From an uncultured bacterium (GTDB taxonomy: Bacteria; Pseudomonadota; Alphaproteobacteria; SP197), in assembly GCA_938014945.1 (NCBI GenBank), contig CALLQH010000212.1, forward strand, positions 1 to 13,056: a stretch of 13,056 nt of DNA, given 5' to 3'. Below are positions 5,335 through 12,997 of this stretch, piece after piece. The notes under the pieces were generated by a model that saw only the letters and a list, made by a program, of their open reading frames with translations, did no database searches and had not been told where the DNA came from. Each line of letters opens with the position of its first letter. Position 1 is the stretch's first letter. The translations under genes were made by a program, and so were the position numbers.

Positions 5335-5868
5335 CTACTTCTTCTTGCCTTCCTTGCGCAGCACAAACTCGCCCTTGTAGCGGATGCCCTTGCCCTTGTA
5401 GGGCTCCGGGCCGCGCCAGCGGCGGATGTTGGAGGCCACCTGGCCCACCTGCTGCTTGTCCGAGCCCGAGACAACGATCTCGGTCTGGCTCGGCGTTTCG
5501 ATCGTGACACCCTCGGGGACGGGGAACTCGATGTCGTGGCTGTAACCGAGCTGCAGCCTCAGGGTCTTGCCCTGAGCCTGCGCGCGATAGCCGACGCCCT
5601 GGATCTCCAGGTGACGCTTGAAGCCGTCCGTCACGCCCGTGATCATCGAAGCGATGTTGGCGCGCGTGGTGCCCCACAGCGCACGGGCCTGCTTGGACTG
5701 CGAATTCGGCGTCACCACCACTTCGCCGCCGTCCACCTTGACGGAGACGTCCGAGAGGATGTGCTGCTTGAGTTGGCCCAGCTTGCCCTTCACCGCGACA
5801 TGATCACGGGCGACCGTGACTTCGACGCCGGCGGGGATGGCAACGGGATATTTGCCTACACGCGACAT
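5335..5868 (-). CDS. rplF: 50S ribosomal protein L6
   Basis: L6 lies near the base of the L7/L12 stalk and the sarcin-ricin loop, where elongation factors bind. The product is 177 residues, the same as E. coli. It begins MSRVGKYPVAIPAGVEVTV and has the two repeated alpha/beta domains: the first around residues 1-80 (VAVKGKLGQLKQHI), the second around 85-170 (HLEIQGVGYRAQAQGKTLRLQLGYSH). The C-terminal signature EPYKGKGIRYKGEFVLRKEGKKK closes the protein. GAGG lies 8 nt before the ATG. It is placed between rpsH and rplR, 29 bp and 10 bp from them. Confidence 0.99.
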   Translation of the reverse strand: MSRVGKYPVAIPAGVEVTVARDHVAVKGKLGQLKQHILSDVSVKVDGGEVVVTPNSQSKQARALWGTTRANIASMITGVTDGFKRHLEIQGVGYRAQAQGKTLRLQLGYSHDIEFPVPEGVTIETPSQTEIVVSGSDKQQVGQVASNIRRWRGPEPYKGKGIRYKGEFVLRKEGKKK

Positions 5869-5897
5869 AATCGTTTCCTCGAACCTATGGGGCTCTC

Positions 5898-6293
5898 TTA
5901 GAACACCCTGCAGAGCACTTCGCCACCGACATTGGCGACACGTGCCTCGTGATCGGTCATGACGCCCTGGGGCGTCGAGACGATGGTGATACCCAGGCCA
6001 CCGAAGACACGGGGCATCTCGCGCACGCCGGAATAGACACGCCGGCCGGGCTTGGAGACGCGGCCGATCTCACGGATCACGGGCTCGCCCTCGTAGTACT
6101 TCAGCTCGATCACGAGCTGAGGCTTGGTCTCCTCGCTTCCACGGCGGAAGTCGCGGATGTAACCCTCGCGCTTGAGCACCGCCAGCACGCTCTCCTTGAG
6201 CTTGGAGGCCGGGCATTCGACCTGCGCCTTGCGGCGCATGTGGCCGTTGCGGATGCGCGCAAGCATATCGCCGAGCGGATCGGTCATCGACAT
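5898..6293 (-). CDS. rpsH: 30S ribosomal protein S8
   Basis: S8 binds the central domain of 16S rRNA early in 30S assembly. In E. coli it also represses the spc operon by binding near the rplE start. The product is 131 residues. It shows TDPLGDMLARIRNGHMRRK at the N-terminus, KREGYIRDF, and the C-terminal signature GLGITIVSTPQGVMTDHEARVANVGGEVLCRVF. Two ATG codons (MSM) are possible two codons apart; the first, at 6293, has GGGGAG 8 nt away and is preferred. I did not find a convincing copy of the E. coli S8 target near rplE here, so autoregulation is unproven. Confidence 0.98.
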   Translation of the reverse strand: MSMTDPLGDMLARIRNGHMRRKAQVECPASKLKESVLAVLKREGYIRDFRRGSEETKPQLVIELKYYEGEPVIREIGRVSKPGRRVYSGVREMPRVFGGLGITIVSTPQGVMTDHEARVANVGGEVLCRVF

Positions 6294-6306
6294 GGCTCGC
6301 TCTCCC

Positions 6307-6612
6307 CTACCAGCTCGACTTGACGACGCCGGGGATCAGACCGTCAGAGGCCAGCTCCCGCAGCGAAACGCGCGACATGTTGAACTTCCGGTGGTACCCA
6401 CGCGGACGGCCGGTGACACCGCAGCGATTGCGGATGCGCACCTTTGCCGAATTGCGCGGCAGGGCCGCCAGACGCAGGCGCGCCTGGAAGCGCTCCTCCA
6501 TCGGACGGTCGCGGTCGTTCGCAACTTCCAGGAGAGCTGCGCGCTTGGCGGCATACCGCTTCACCATGCGCTTGCGCTTCTCGTTCTTTTCGATGGCGCT
6601 CTTCTTGGCCAT
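6307..6612 (-). CDS. rpsN: 30S ribosomal protein S14, zinc-free long form
   Basis: S14 sits in the head of the 30S subunit next to S3, S10 and S19. The product is 101 residues, the long form. Only one cysteine is visible, in RIRNRCGVTGRPRGYHRKFNMSR, so the four-cysteine zinc site of the short S14 is absent and the protein is the zinc-independent type. The N-terminus AKKSAIEKNEKRKRMVKRYAAKR is typically basic. The frame is open further upstream into rplE, but the ATG at 6612 matches the family and has AAGGGA 7 nt away. It follows rplE by 22 bp. Confidence 0.98.
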   Translation of the reverse strand: MAKKSAIEKNEKRKRMVKRYAAKRAALLEVANDRDRPMEERFQARLRLAALPRNSAKVRIRNRCGVTGRPRGYHRKFNMSRVSLRELASDGLIPGVVKSSW

Positions 6613-6634
6613 ATCGCTGTCCCTTCGAACCGCG

Positions 6635-7177
6635 TCAGTTCTTGATGAACGGCATGTCGAAACCCTCGAGGAGCGCAAGCCCCTCTGCGTCCGACTTGGC
6701 CGTCGTGCAAATGACGATATCGAGTCCGCGGATGTTGCTGACCCGGTCGTAGTTGATCTCGGGGAACACCAGCTGCTCCTTGAGACCCATGGCGTAATTG
6801 CCGCGCCCGTCGAAGCTCTTCGGGCTGATGCCGCGGAAGTCGCGGACGCGCGGCAGGGCGATGGTCACCAGGCGATCGAGGAACTCGTACATCCGCTCGC
6901 CGCGCAGCGTCACCTTGCAGCCGATCGCCATGCCTTCGCGCAGCTTGAAGTTCGCGACCGACTTCTTGGCCTTGGTCACGACCGGCTTCTGGCCCGCGAT
7001 CAGGGTCAGTTCGGCGACGGCGCCGTCGACCTGCTTGGAATCGGTGACCGCTTCGCCGATGCCCATGTTCAGCACGATCTTCTCGAGCTTGGGGACGGCG
7101 AACTTGTTGGTGTAGCCCAGGCGCTCCATCAGCGCCGGCCGCACGGTCTCTTCATAGTGTTGGCTGAGCCTGGTCAT
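6635..7177 (-). CDS. rplE: 50S ribosomal protein L5
   Basis: L5 binds 5S rRNA, contacts the P-site tRNA and forms an inter-subunit bridge with S13. The product is 180 residues (179 in E. coli). Landmarks are LGYTNKFAVPKLEKIVLNMGIGEA (about 20-43), LIAGQKPVVTKAKKSVANFKLREGM (58-82), RVRDFRGISPKSFDGRGNYAMG (about 109-130) and INYDRVSNIRGLDIVICTTAKSD near the end. The frame is open 22 codons further upstream inside rplX, but MTRLSQHYEETVRPAL at 7177 is the family start. Its Shine-Dalgarno is weak (GGGA about 10 nt away), so it may depend on translation of rplX, 13 bp before. Confidence 0.99.
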   Translation of the reverse strand: MTRLSQHYEETVRPALMERLGYTNKFAVPKLEKIVLNMGIGEAVTDSKQVDGAVAELTLIAGQKPVVTKAKKSVANFKLREGMAIGCKVTLRGERMYEFLDRLVTIALPRVRDFRGISPKSFDGRGNYAMGLKEQLVFPEINYDRVSNIRGLDIVICTTAKSDAEGLALLEGFDMPFIKN

Positions 7178-7190
7178 CGTTGCGATCCCG

Positions 7191-7508
7191 TCAGGAGTCG
7201 ATGATCTCGCCCGAACGGCGCGCCACGCGGACCTTGCGGCCATCGTCGAGCGTCTGGAAGCCGACGCGGGTCGGCTTGCCGTCCTTGGGGTCGATCAGGG
7301 CGAGGTTCGAGACATGGATCGAAAGTTCCTTGTCCTCGATACCGCCCGGTTGCGTGGTGCTGGGCTTGGTGTGCCGGCGCGCCATGTTGACGCCGTTCAC
7401 GACCACCCGGTCTTCCTTGGGCAGAACCTTGAGCACGTCGCCCTGGCGGCCACGGTCGCGACCGCTCAGAACGACGACACGGTCGCCCTTCCTGATCTTG
7501 CTGGCCAT
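7191..7508 (-). CDS. rplX: 50S ribosomal protein L24
   Basis: L24 is one of the initiator proteins of 50S assembly and lies near the exit tunnel. The product is 105 residues. The KOW motif is visible at IRKGDRVVVLSGRDRGRQGDVLKVLP (about 5-30), followed by RVVVNGVNMARRHTKPS, and then the HVSNLALIDPKDGKPTRVGF segment shared by bacterial L24. The ATG directly abuts the rplN stop codon with no base between, and GGAGG lies 8 nt upstream inside rplN. The order rplN-rplX-rplE is canonical. Confidence 0.99.
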   Translation of the reverse strand: MASKIRKGDRVVVLSGRDRGRQGDVLKVLPKEDRVVVNGVNMARRHTKPSTTQPGGIEDKELSIHVSNLALIDPKDGKPTRVGFQTLDDGRKVRVARRSGEIIDS

Positions 7509-7877
7509 TTAGAGGACCTCCGGCGCGAGCGAAATGATCTTCATGAAGTTGCGCGAACGCAGCTCACGGGTGACCGGGCCGAAGATACGGGTACCGATCG
7601 GCTCGTTCTGCTTGTTGATGAGAACGGCGGCGTTGCGGTCGAAACGCAGGGCGCTGCCATCGGCCCGGCGGATCTCCTTGGCGGTCCGCACGATCACCGC
7701 GCGGGTCACGTCGCCCTTCTTCACACGGCCGTCGGGCTGCGCTTCCTTCACGGCAACGACAATGATGTCGCCGACCGACGCGGTCTTGCGCTTGGAGCCG
7801 CCCAGCACCTTGATGCACTGGACGCGACGCGCACCCGAATTATCGGCGACGTCGAGATTGGTTTCTTGCTGGATCAT
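7509..7877 (-). CDS. rplN: 50S ribosomal protein L14
   Basis: L14 forms inter-subunit bridges with 16S rRNA helix 14 and is the binding site of the silencing factor RsfS. The product is 122 residues, the normal length. It begins MIQQETNLDVADNSGARRVQCIKVLGG and carries the family signature GDIIVVAVKEA (about 37-47), VKKGDVTRAVIVRT and FDRNAAVLINKQNEPIGTRIFGPVTRELR. GAGG lies 8 nt before the ATG. It follows rpsQ by 26 bp. In E. coli this is the first gene of the spc operon, with its own promoter; I see no clear promoter in this short gap, so transcription probably continues from S10. Confidence 0.99.
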   Translation of the reverse strand: MIQQETNLDVADNSGARRVQCIKVLGGSKRKTASVGDIIVVAVKEAQPDGRVKKGDVTRAVIVRTAKEIRRADGSALRFDRNAAVLINKQNEPIGTRIFGPVTRELRSRNFMKIISLAPEVL

Positions 7878-7903
7878 GTCCTAGTCCTCACCGCGCTCCG
7901 CGC

Positions 7904-8140
7904 TCACGCCTCGTCCGCGACGATCATCCAACGCTTGAGCTTGGACATGGGGCGGCACTCTTCGATGCGCACCTTGTCGCCCACGGCGATGGCGTTGCTT
8001 TCGTCGTGCGCGTGATAGCGCTTGGAACGGCGAATGGTCTTCTTGTAGATGGGGTGCATCATCAAGCGTTCGACATTGACCACAACGGTCTTGTCGCCCG
8101 ACTTGCTCGTCACCACTCCCTGCATCACACGACGCGGCAT
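7904..8140 (-). CDS. rpsQ: 30S ribosomal protein S17
   Basis: S17 is a primary 16S rRNA-binding protein with an OB fold, needed early in 30S assembly. The product is 78 residues. It starts MPRRVMQGVVTSKSGDKTVVVNVERLMMHPIYKKTIRRSKRYHAHDE, which is the characteristic N-terminal half, followed by AVGDKVRIEECRPMSKLKRWMIV, matching the family signature GD-V-I-E-RP-SK-K. GAGGG lies 8 nt before the ATG, right after the rpmC stop. It is the last gene of the S10 block. Confidence 0.99.
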   Translation of the reverse strand: MPRRVMQGVVTSKSGDKTVVVNVERLMMHPIYKKTIRRSKRYHAHDESNAIAVGDKVRIEECRPMSKLKRWMIVADEA

Positions 8141-8151
8141 GACCTAAACCC

Positions 8152-8349
8152 TCACGATCCGCTCTGGGCACGCTGGCCCAGGATGGTCTTGATACGCGCG
8201 ATGTCTCTGCGGACCTGCTTCATCTGCGCGGTGTTCTCCAGCTGCCCGGTCGCCTGCTGGAAGCGGGCGTTGAACTGCTGCTTCTTGAGGGCGAGAATAT
8301 CGTCCTTCAACTCATCGGTGCTCTTGGCACGCACGTCGGCGGCTTTCAT
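8152..8349 (-). CDS. rpmC: 50S ribosomal protein L29
   Basis: L29 is a small helical protein at the polypeptide exit, next to L23, where signal recognition particle and trigger factor dock. The product is 65 residues (63 in E. coli). It is made of two helices: AADVRAKSTDELKDDILALKKQQFNARFQ and a second helix containing QMKQVRRDIARIKTILGQR, the family signature. GGAGG lies 8 nt before the ATG at 8349, 14 bp after rplP. The short length and the position rplP-rpmC-rpsQ make the call secure. Confidence 0.98.
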   Translation of the reverse strand: MKAADVRAKSTDELKDDILALKKQQFNARFQQATGQLENTAQMKQVRRDIARIKTILGQRAQSGS

Positions 8350-8363
8350 GGTTTTGTCCTCCG

Positions 8364-8774
8364 TCAGTGCAGGCGCTGCACGAACTTGACGTCGATCGGC
8401 AGCTTGGCCGCGCCCAGACGGACGGCCTCGCGGGCCACGTCCTCGGTCACACCGCCCAGCTCGAACATGATCCGGCCCGGCTTGACACGCGCCATCCAGT
8501 ACTCCGGCGAACCCTTACCCTTACCCATGCGGACTTCCGCGGGCTTGGTCGAAACGGGCACATCGGGGAAGACCGTGACCCAGACGCGGCCGGCACGCTT
8601 CATGTGACGCGTGATGGCACGACGGGCCGCCTCGATCTGGCGCGCGGTGATACGGCCGGGAGCCTGGGCCTTGATGCCGAACTCACCGAAATTGAGTGCC
8701 GTATAGCCCTTGGCGTCGCCATGGATGCGACCCTTGTGTGCCTTGCGGTACTTGGTTCTTTTTGGACTGAGCAT
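8364..8774 (-). CDS. rplP: 50S ribosomal protein L16
   Basis: L16 stabilises the A-site tRNA near the peptidyl-transferase centre. The product is 136 residues, as in E. coli. It begins MLSPKRTKYRKAHKGRIHG and has ALNFGEFGIKA, RQIEAARRAITRHMKR and VRMGKGKGSPEYWMARVKPG. Arg82 in the VRMGKGKG stretch corresponds to the arginine hydroxylated in E. coli L16. The ATG lies 15 bp after the rpsC stop with a weak TGGGAT Shine-Dalgarno, so coupling to rpsC is likely. Confidence 0.99.
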   Translation of the reverse strand: MLSPKRTKYRKAHKGRIHGDAKGYTALNFGEFGIKAQAPGRITARQIEAARRAITRHMKRAGRVWVTVFPDVPVSTKPAEVRMGKGKGSPEYWMARVKPGRIMFELGGVTEDVAREAVRLGAAKLPIDVKFVQRLH

Positions 8775-8789
8775 CTGTCTATCCCAACA

Positions 8790-9479
8790 TCACGAGCGCG
8801 ACTGGCCGCCCTGGAGTTCGATCTCGCGCTTTTCATGCGCCATGGGGTCGTGCGCGAAGATCTCGCCCTTGAACACCCAGCACTTGACGCCCAGCGTGCC
8901 GTACGCGGTCTTGGCCGTGACACGGCCGAAATCGATGTCGGCGCGCAGGGTGTGCAGGGGCACACGGCCCTCGCGGTACCACTCGACACGCGCGATCTCG
9001 GCACCGCCCAGGCGGCCGCCGACGTTGATCCGGATGCCGCCGGCGCCCAGGCGCATCGCCGACTGCACCGCGCGCTTCATGGCGCGGCGGAAACTGATAC
9101 GGCGCTCGAGCTGCTGGGCGACGTTCTCGGCCACCAGCGTGGCATCAACCTCGGGCTTGCGGATCTCGACGATGTTGACCGTCACTTCCGACTTCGACAT
9201 CGACTGCAGCTTCTGCTTCAGCTTCTCGATGTCGGCGCCGCGCTTGCCGATCACCACGCCCGGACGGGCGGTGTGGATCGTGACGCGGGCCTTGCTGGCC
9301 TGACGCTCGATGACGACCCGGCTGACACCGGCCTGAACCAGCGCCGTCTTGATGTACTGCCGGATCTTCAGATCCTCGTGCAGCAGACGCGCATAGTCCT
9401 CACCGTCCGCATACCAGCGGAAATCCCAGGTGCGGTTGATGCCGAGCCGGAGCCCGATCGGGTTGACCTTGTGTCCCAT
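8790..9479 (-). CDS. rpsC: 30S ribosomal protein S3
   Basis: S3 lies at the mRNA entry site of the 30S subunit and contributes to unwinding of incoming mRNA. The product is 229 residues. It opens MGHKVNPIGLRLGINRTWDFRWYA. The KH domain holds its GxxG loop at VVIGKRGADIEKL (about 75-87). The C-terminal domain has FRRAMKRAVQSAMRLGA and EWYREGRVPLHTLRADIDFG. Arg131, Arg132 and Lys135 fall at the same numbers as the helicase residues of E. coli S3. The frame is open upstream across rplV, but the ATG at 9479, overlapping the rplV stop by one base (TGATG), is the family start. Confidence 0.99.
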   Translation of the reverse strand: MGHKVNPIGLRLGINRTWDFRWYADGEDYARLLHEDLKIRQYIKTALVQAGVSRVVIERQASKARVTIHTARPGVVIGKRGADIEKLKQKLQSMSKSEVTVNIVEIRKPEVDATLVAENVAQQLERRISFRRAMKRAVQSAMRLGAGGIRINVGGRLGGAEIARVEWYREGRVPLHTLRADIDFGRVTAKTAYGTLGVKCWVFKGEIFAHDPMAHEKREIELQGGQSRS

Positions 9480-9862
9480 CAGTTCTCGCTTTCCGCAGCT
9501 TCCCGGACAATGATTTCCAGGTTGCTGAAATCCTTCCGATAGGGATGCATCCGGCCACGGCCCACGGGGCGGTAGCGGCGCATCTTCAGGCTCTGGCCGA
9601 CCGAGGCGTGGGCCACGATCAGGCGGTCGACGTCGAGCCCGTGGTTGTTCTCCGCGTTGGCGACCGCCGACTGCAGGACCTTGCGGACATCGTTGGCGAT
9701 GCGGCGCGGCGAATAGGCGAGTTCCGCCAGGGCGCGCGCCACGGTCTTGCCGCGGATCGACTGGGCAACCAGGTTCAGCTTGCGCGCAGAGGTGCGGATC
9801 GAACCGCCCTTGGCGCGAACCTCGTTGTCGGGGAGCTGCCGCTCCAGGCTCTTCTTGCCCAT
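9479..9862 (-). CDS. rplV: 50S ribosomal protein L22
   Basis: L22 lines the peptide exit tunnel, where its hairpin forms a constriction with L4; changes there give macrolide resistance. The product is 127 residues (110 in E. coli). The core is RTSARKLNLVAQSIRGKTVARALAEL (about 23-48) with NAENNHGLDVDRLIVAHASVGQSLKMRRYRPVGRGRMHPYRK forming the hairpin region. The hairpin reads GQSLKMRRYRPVGRGRMH with no obvious insertion or deletion. AGAGGGG lies 6 nt before the ATG, inside the end of rpsS, which stops only 2 bp earlier. It overlaps rpsC by one base. Confidence 0.98.
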   Translation of the reverse strand: MGKKSLERQLPDNEVRAKGGSIRTSARKLNLVAQSIRGKTVARALAELAYSPRRIANDVRKVLQSAVANAENNHGLDVDRLIVAHASVGQSLKMRRYRPVGRGRMHPYRKDFSNLEIIVREAAESEN

Positions 9863-9864
9863 GA

Positions 9865-10143
9865 TCAGCCCCTCTTGGACTTCTTGTCAGCGGCATGACC
9901 ATGGAAGGTACGGCTCGGCGAGAACTCGCCGAACTTGTGACCCACCATGTTCTCGGTGACCATCACGGGCAGATGCTTCTGGCCGTTATAGACACCGAAC
10001 GTCAGGCCGACGAACTGCGGCAGGATCGTCGAGCGGCGCGACCAGGTCTTGATCACGTCCTTGCGTCCGGACTCGCGGACAGCCTCTGCCTTCTTGAGCA
10101 GGTAGCCGTCCACAAACGGACCTTTCCAAACAGAACGGGACAC
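9865..10143 (-). CDS. rpsS: 30S ribosomal protein S19 (GTG start)
   Basis: S19 lies in the head of the 30S subunit, pairs with S13 and contacts the A-site finger of 23S rRNA. The product is 92 residues, the family length, starting (V/M)SRSVWKGPFVDGYLLKKAE. Further landmarks are IKTWSRRSTILPQFVGLTFGVYNGQKHLPV and MVGHKFGEFSPSRTFHGH. The start is GTG at 10141-10143. A longer reading frame begins inside rplB, but the length, the N-terminus and a full AGGAGG 7 nt upstream all point to the GTG. Confidence 0.98.
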   Translation of the reverse strand: MSRSVWKGPFVDGYLLKKAEAVRESGRKDVIKTWSRRSTILPQFVGLTFGVYNGQKHLPVMVTENMVGHKFGEFSPSRTFHGHAADKKSKRG

Positions 10144-10150
10144 GGTCGCT

Positions 10151-10154
10151 CCTC

Positions 10155-10156
<2 letters not shown>
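10151..10156 (-). promoter_or_regulatory. Full-consensus Shine-Dalgarno that decides the rpsS GTG start
   Basis: AGGAGG (mRNA 10156-10151) is 7 nt before the GTG of rpsS and overlaps the rplB stop codon TAG (10157-10155). A terminating ribosome on rplB would sit over this site, which suggests coupled re-initiation. It is the strongest ribosome binding site I noted in the cluster. Confidence 0.8.
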
Positions 10157-10988
<832 letters not shown>

Positions 10989-10989
10989 C

Positions 10990-11283
10990 TCAGACTCCCG
11001 TCGTGACGTCGATCGTATGGCCCTCGGCCAACGTGACGATCGCCTTCTTGACGTTGCTCCGGCGGCCCAGACGGCCCCGGAAACGCTTGACCTTGCCGTC
11101 CTGGTTCAGGGTGTTGACCTTGGTCACCTTGACCTTGAACAGCTCCTCGACCGCCTGCTTGATCTCAGGCTTGGAGGCATTGGGGTCAACGCGGAAGGTG
11201 ACCTGGTTCCACATGCTGCCCTGGGTCGACTTCTCGGTGACGACCGGGGACAGGATGATGTCGTAGCTCTTTTCCAGGCTCAT
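10990..11283 (-). CDS. rplW: 50S ribosomal protein L23
   Basis: L23 sits at the exit of the peptide tunnel and is the docking site of trigger factor and signal recognition particle. The product is 97 residues. It begins MSLEKSYDIILSPVVTEKST and contains FRVDPNASKPEIKQAVEELFKVKVTKVNTLN, the family core, then the basic loop KVKRFRGRLGRRSNVKKAIVTL. The frame is open far upstream through rplD, but the ATG at 11283 overlaps the rplD stop as ATGA, has GGAG 8 nt away, and gives the normal length. Translation is probably coupled to rplD. Confidence 0.98.
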   Translation of the reverse strand: MSLEKSYDIILSPVVTEKSTQGSMWNQVTFRVDPNASKPEIKQAVEELFKVKVTKVNTLNQDGKVKRFRGRLGRRSNVKKAIVTLAEGHTIDVTTGV

Positions 11284-11900
11284 GCCAGTCTCTCCTGCAG
11301 GGCGGCGACCGCATCCTTGGTCAGCACCAGCAGATCGTGGCGCATGATGTCGAACACGTTGGCGCCGACGCTGGGCAGCACATCGAGCTGGGGAATGTTC
11401 GAGGCGGCACGGCGGAAGTTCTCGTTCAGTGCGGCGCCGTCGATCAGCAGAGCCGACGAAATGCCCAGACCGCTCAGGCGCGGAGCCAGATCCTTCGTCT
11501 TGGCGCTGTCGACCTCGGTGCTCTCCAATACGATCAGCTTGCCTTCGGCCAGCTTGGCCGACAGGGCCGTCTTCAGGCCCAGGGCGCGCACCTGCTTGGG
11601 CAGCGAGAAGGCATGGCTGCGCGGCACGGGGCCGTGAGCCACGGCACCGCCGCGGAAGATGTTGGTCTTCTTCGAACCGTGGCGGGCACGGCCACCGCCC
11701 TTCTGGCGGCCCAGCTTCTTGGTCGAGCCGACGACTTCGCCGGTCGACTTCGTGCTGTGCGTGCCGGCGCGACGCTTGGCAAGCTGCCACTGCACCACAC
11801 GGGCCAGGATATCGGGACGTGCCGGCAAGCCGAAGACATCGTCGGCCAGATCGACCGAGCCTGCCTTCTTGTTGTCGAGCGTGAGAACGTCGGCCTTCAT
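11280..11900 (-). CDS. rplD: 50S ribosomal protein L4
   Basis: L4 helps start 50S assembly and lines the exit tunnel with L22. In E. coli it represses its own S10 operon through a long leader RNA. The product is 206 residues. The long tunnel loop (about 42-95) shows RRAGTHSTKSTGEVVGSTKKLGRQKGGGRARHGSKK and FRGGAVAHGPVPRSH; the globular domain has LPKQVRALGLKTALSAKL and the final DLLVLTKDAVAALQERLA. GGAGGG lies 10 nt before the ATG, inside the end of rplC, which stops 3 bp earlier. Because rpsJ follows tuf by only 34 bp, the E. coli-type L4-responsive leader is not present here. Confidence 0.99.
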   Translation of the reverse strand: MKADVLTLDNKKAGSVDLADDVFGLPARPDILARVVQWQLAKRRAGTHSTKSTGEVVGSTKKLGRQKGGGRARHGSKKTNIFRGGAVAHGPVPRSHAFSLPKQVRALGLKTALSAKLAEGKLIVLESTEVDSAKTKDLAPRLSGLGISSALLIDGAALNENFRRAASNIPQLDVLPSVGANVFDIMRHDLLVLTKDAVAALQERLA

Positions 11901-11903
11901 GGC

Positions 11904-12644
11904 TTAGTTACCCTCCTCGGCGGCGGGAGCTTCCGCAGGCGCATCGGCGGCAGCCGCCTCGGCACCCGCGACCTCGACGAGACCGGCCGGGAACGGCACG
12001 CCCTCGGGAAGCTTCACCTTCACCGCGTCGTGAATCAGGACATAACCTTCCTTGGCGCCCGGCACGGAGCCGCGGACCAGGATGAGGCCGTTCTCGGCGT
12101 CGATCGCCGCGACCTCGAGGCTCTGCGTGGTGATCTGCTTGTCGCCCTTGTGACCGGCCATCTTCTTGCCCTTGAAGACGCGACCCGGGTCCTGGTTGTT
12201 ACCCGTCGAGCCATGGGCGCGATGGGAGACCGAGACACCGTGCGAGGCGCGCATGCCGCCGAAGTTGTGGCGGGCCATGACGCCCGTGAAGCCGTGACCC
12301 TTCGAGGTCCCGGTCACATCGACCTTCTGGCCGACAATGAAGTGGTTGACCGAAAGCTCAGCGCCCACAGGCAGCAGAGCATCGTCGCTGACACGGAACT
12401 CGACCAGCTTGCGACGGGGCGCGACACCGGCCTTGGCGAAATGACCGCGCTCGGCGCGGGTCAGGTGCTTCACCTTGGCTTCGGTGGTGCCGACCTGGAT
12501 GGCGCTGTAGCCGTCCTTGTCGTGGGTACGCTGGGCGACAACCTGATTGTCATCAACCTTGAGTACGGTCACGGGAACATGGGCCCCGTCTTCGGTGAAG
12601 ACGCGGCTCATACCCATTTTCCGTGCGATGAGACCGGTACGCAT
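11904..12644 (-). CDS. rplC: 50S ribosomal protein L3 with Ala/Glu-rich C-terminal tail
   Basis: L3 is an early assembly protein whose loop reaches the peptidyl-transferase centre. The product is 246 residues against 209 in E. coli. It starts MRTGLIARKMGMSRVFTEDG; the conserved GQKVDVTGTSKGHGFTGVMARHNFGG (about 105-130) and HGSTGNNQDPGRVFKGKKMAGH (144-165) are present. Gln151 in that stretch matches the glutamine methylated by PrmB in E. coli. Residues from about 215 on form an extra tail, mostly Ala, Glu and Pro after about 225, probably disordered. AGGAG lies 7 nt before the ATG and overlaps the rpsJ stop codon. An open frame further upstream lies inside rpsJ and is not used. Confidence 0.99.
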   Translation of the reverse strand: MRTGLIARKMGMSRVFTEDGAHVPVTVLKVDDNQVVAQRTHDKDGYSAIQVGTTEAKVKHLTRAERGHFAKAGVAPRRKLVEFRVSDDALLPVGAELSVNHFIVGQKVDVTGTSKGHGFTGVMARHNFGGMRASHGVSVSHRAHGSTGNNQDPGRVFKGKKMAGHKGDKQITTQSLEVAAIDAENGLILVRGSVPGAKEGYVLIHDAVKVKLPEGVPFPAGLVEVAGAEAAAADAPAEAPAAEEGN

Positions 12645-12654
12645 CGACTGGCTC

Positions 12655-12963
12655 CTAGAGCTTGATCTCGACGTCGACACCCGCCGCGAGGTCGAGCTTC
12701 ATCAGCGCGTCCACGGTCTGGGGGGTCGGCTCGACGATGTCGATCAGACGCTTGTGCGTGCGCATCTCGAACTGTTCACGCGATTCCTTGTCGATGTGCG
12801 GACCCCGCAGCACCGTGAATCGCTCGATCCGGGTCGGCAGGGGAATCGGTCCCCGAACCTGGGCGCCGGTCCGCTTCGCAGTGCCCACGATCTCGTTCGT
12901 CGACTGATCGAGCAGTCGATGATCGAAGGCCTTCAGCCGGATGCGGATATTTTGGCCCGCCAT
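12655..12963 (-). CDS. rpsJ: 30S ribosomal protein S10 / NusE
   Basis: S10 is part of the 30S head and, as NusE with NusB, joins antitermination complexes and can link transcription to translation through NusG. The product is 102 residues. It begins MAGQNIRIRLKAFDHRLLDQST and has the loop GPIPLPTRIERFTVLRGPHIDKESREQFE (about 38-66) and KRLIDIVEPTPQTVDALMKLDLAAGVDVEIKL. The ATG at 12963 has GGGAG 7 nt upstream and is the family start; a longer frame reaches back into tuf and is not used. It is the first gene of the S10 block and lies 34 bp after tuf. Confidence 0.99.
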   Translation of the reverse strand: MAGQNIRIRLKAFDHRLLDQSTNEIVGTAKRTGAQVRGPIPLPTRIERFTVLRGPHIDKESREQFEMRTHKRLIDIVEPTPQTVDALMKLDLAAGVDVEIKL

Positions 12964-12997
12964 GGTGTTTCTCCCGTTTCCCGTGCTTTGCCGGTAC

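Noticed and set aside
8367..9542. A 391-codon open frame on the plus strand opposite rplP and rpsC
   Set aside because: Shadow of the third-position GC bias of the real genes; no family resemblance and no independent ribosome binding site of note.
9480..9902. An upstream extension of the rpsC reading frame through rplV
   Set aside because: The S3 N-terminus MGHKVNPIGL is exactly at 9479; the extension is rplV read in another frame.
11337..12665. A 442-codon open frame on the plus strand opposite rplD and rplC
   Set aside because: It is antisense to two certain r-protein genes, has no recognisable domain, and its composition (Arg, Gly, Ala, His, Asp) is what the opposite strand of GC-rich coding DNA gives.
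12964..12997. A separate promoter or an L4-type attenuator leader in front of rpsJ
   Set aside because: The gap to tuf is only 34 bp and shows a ribosome binding site but no -35/-10 pair or long structured leader.
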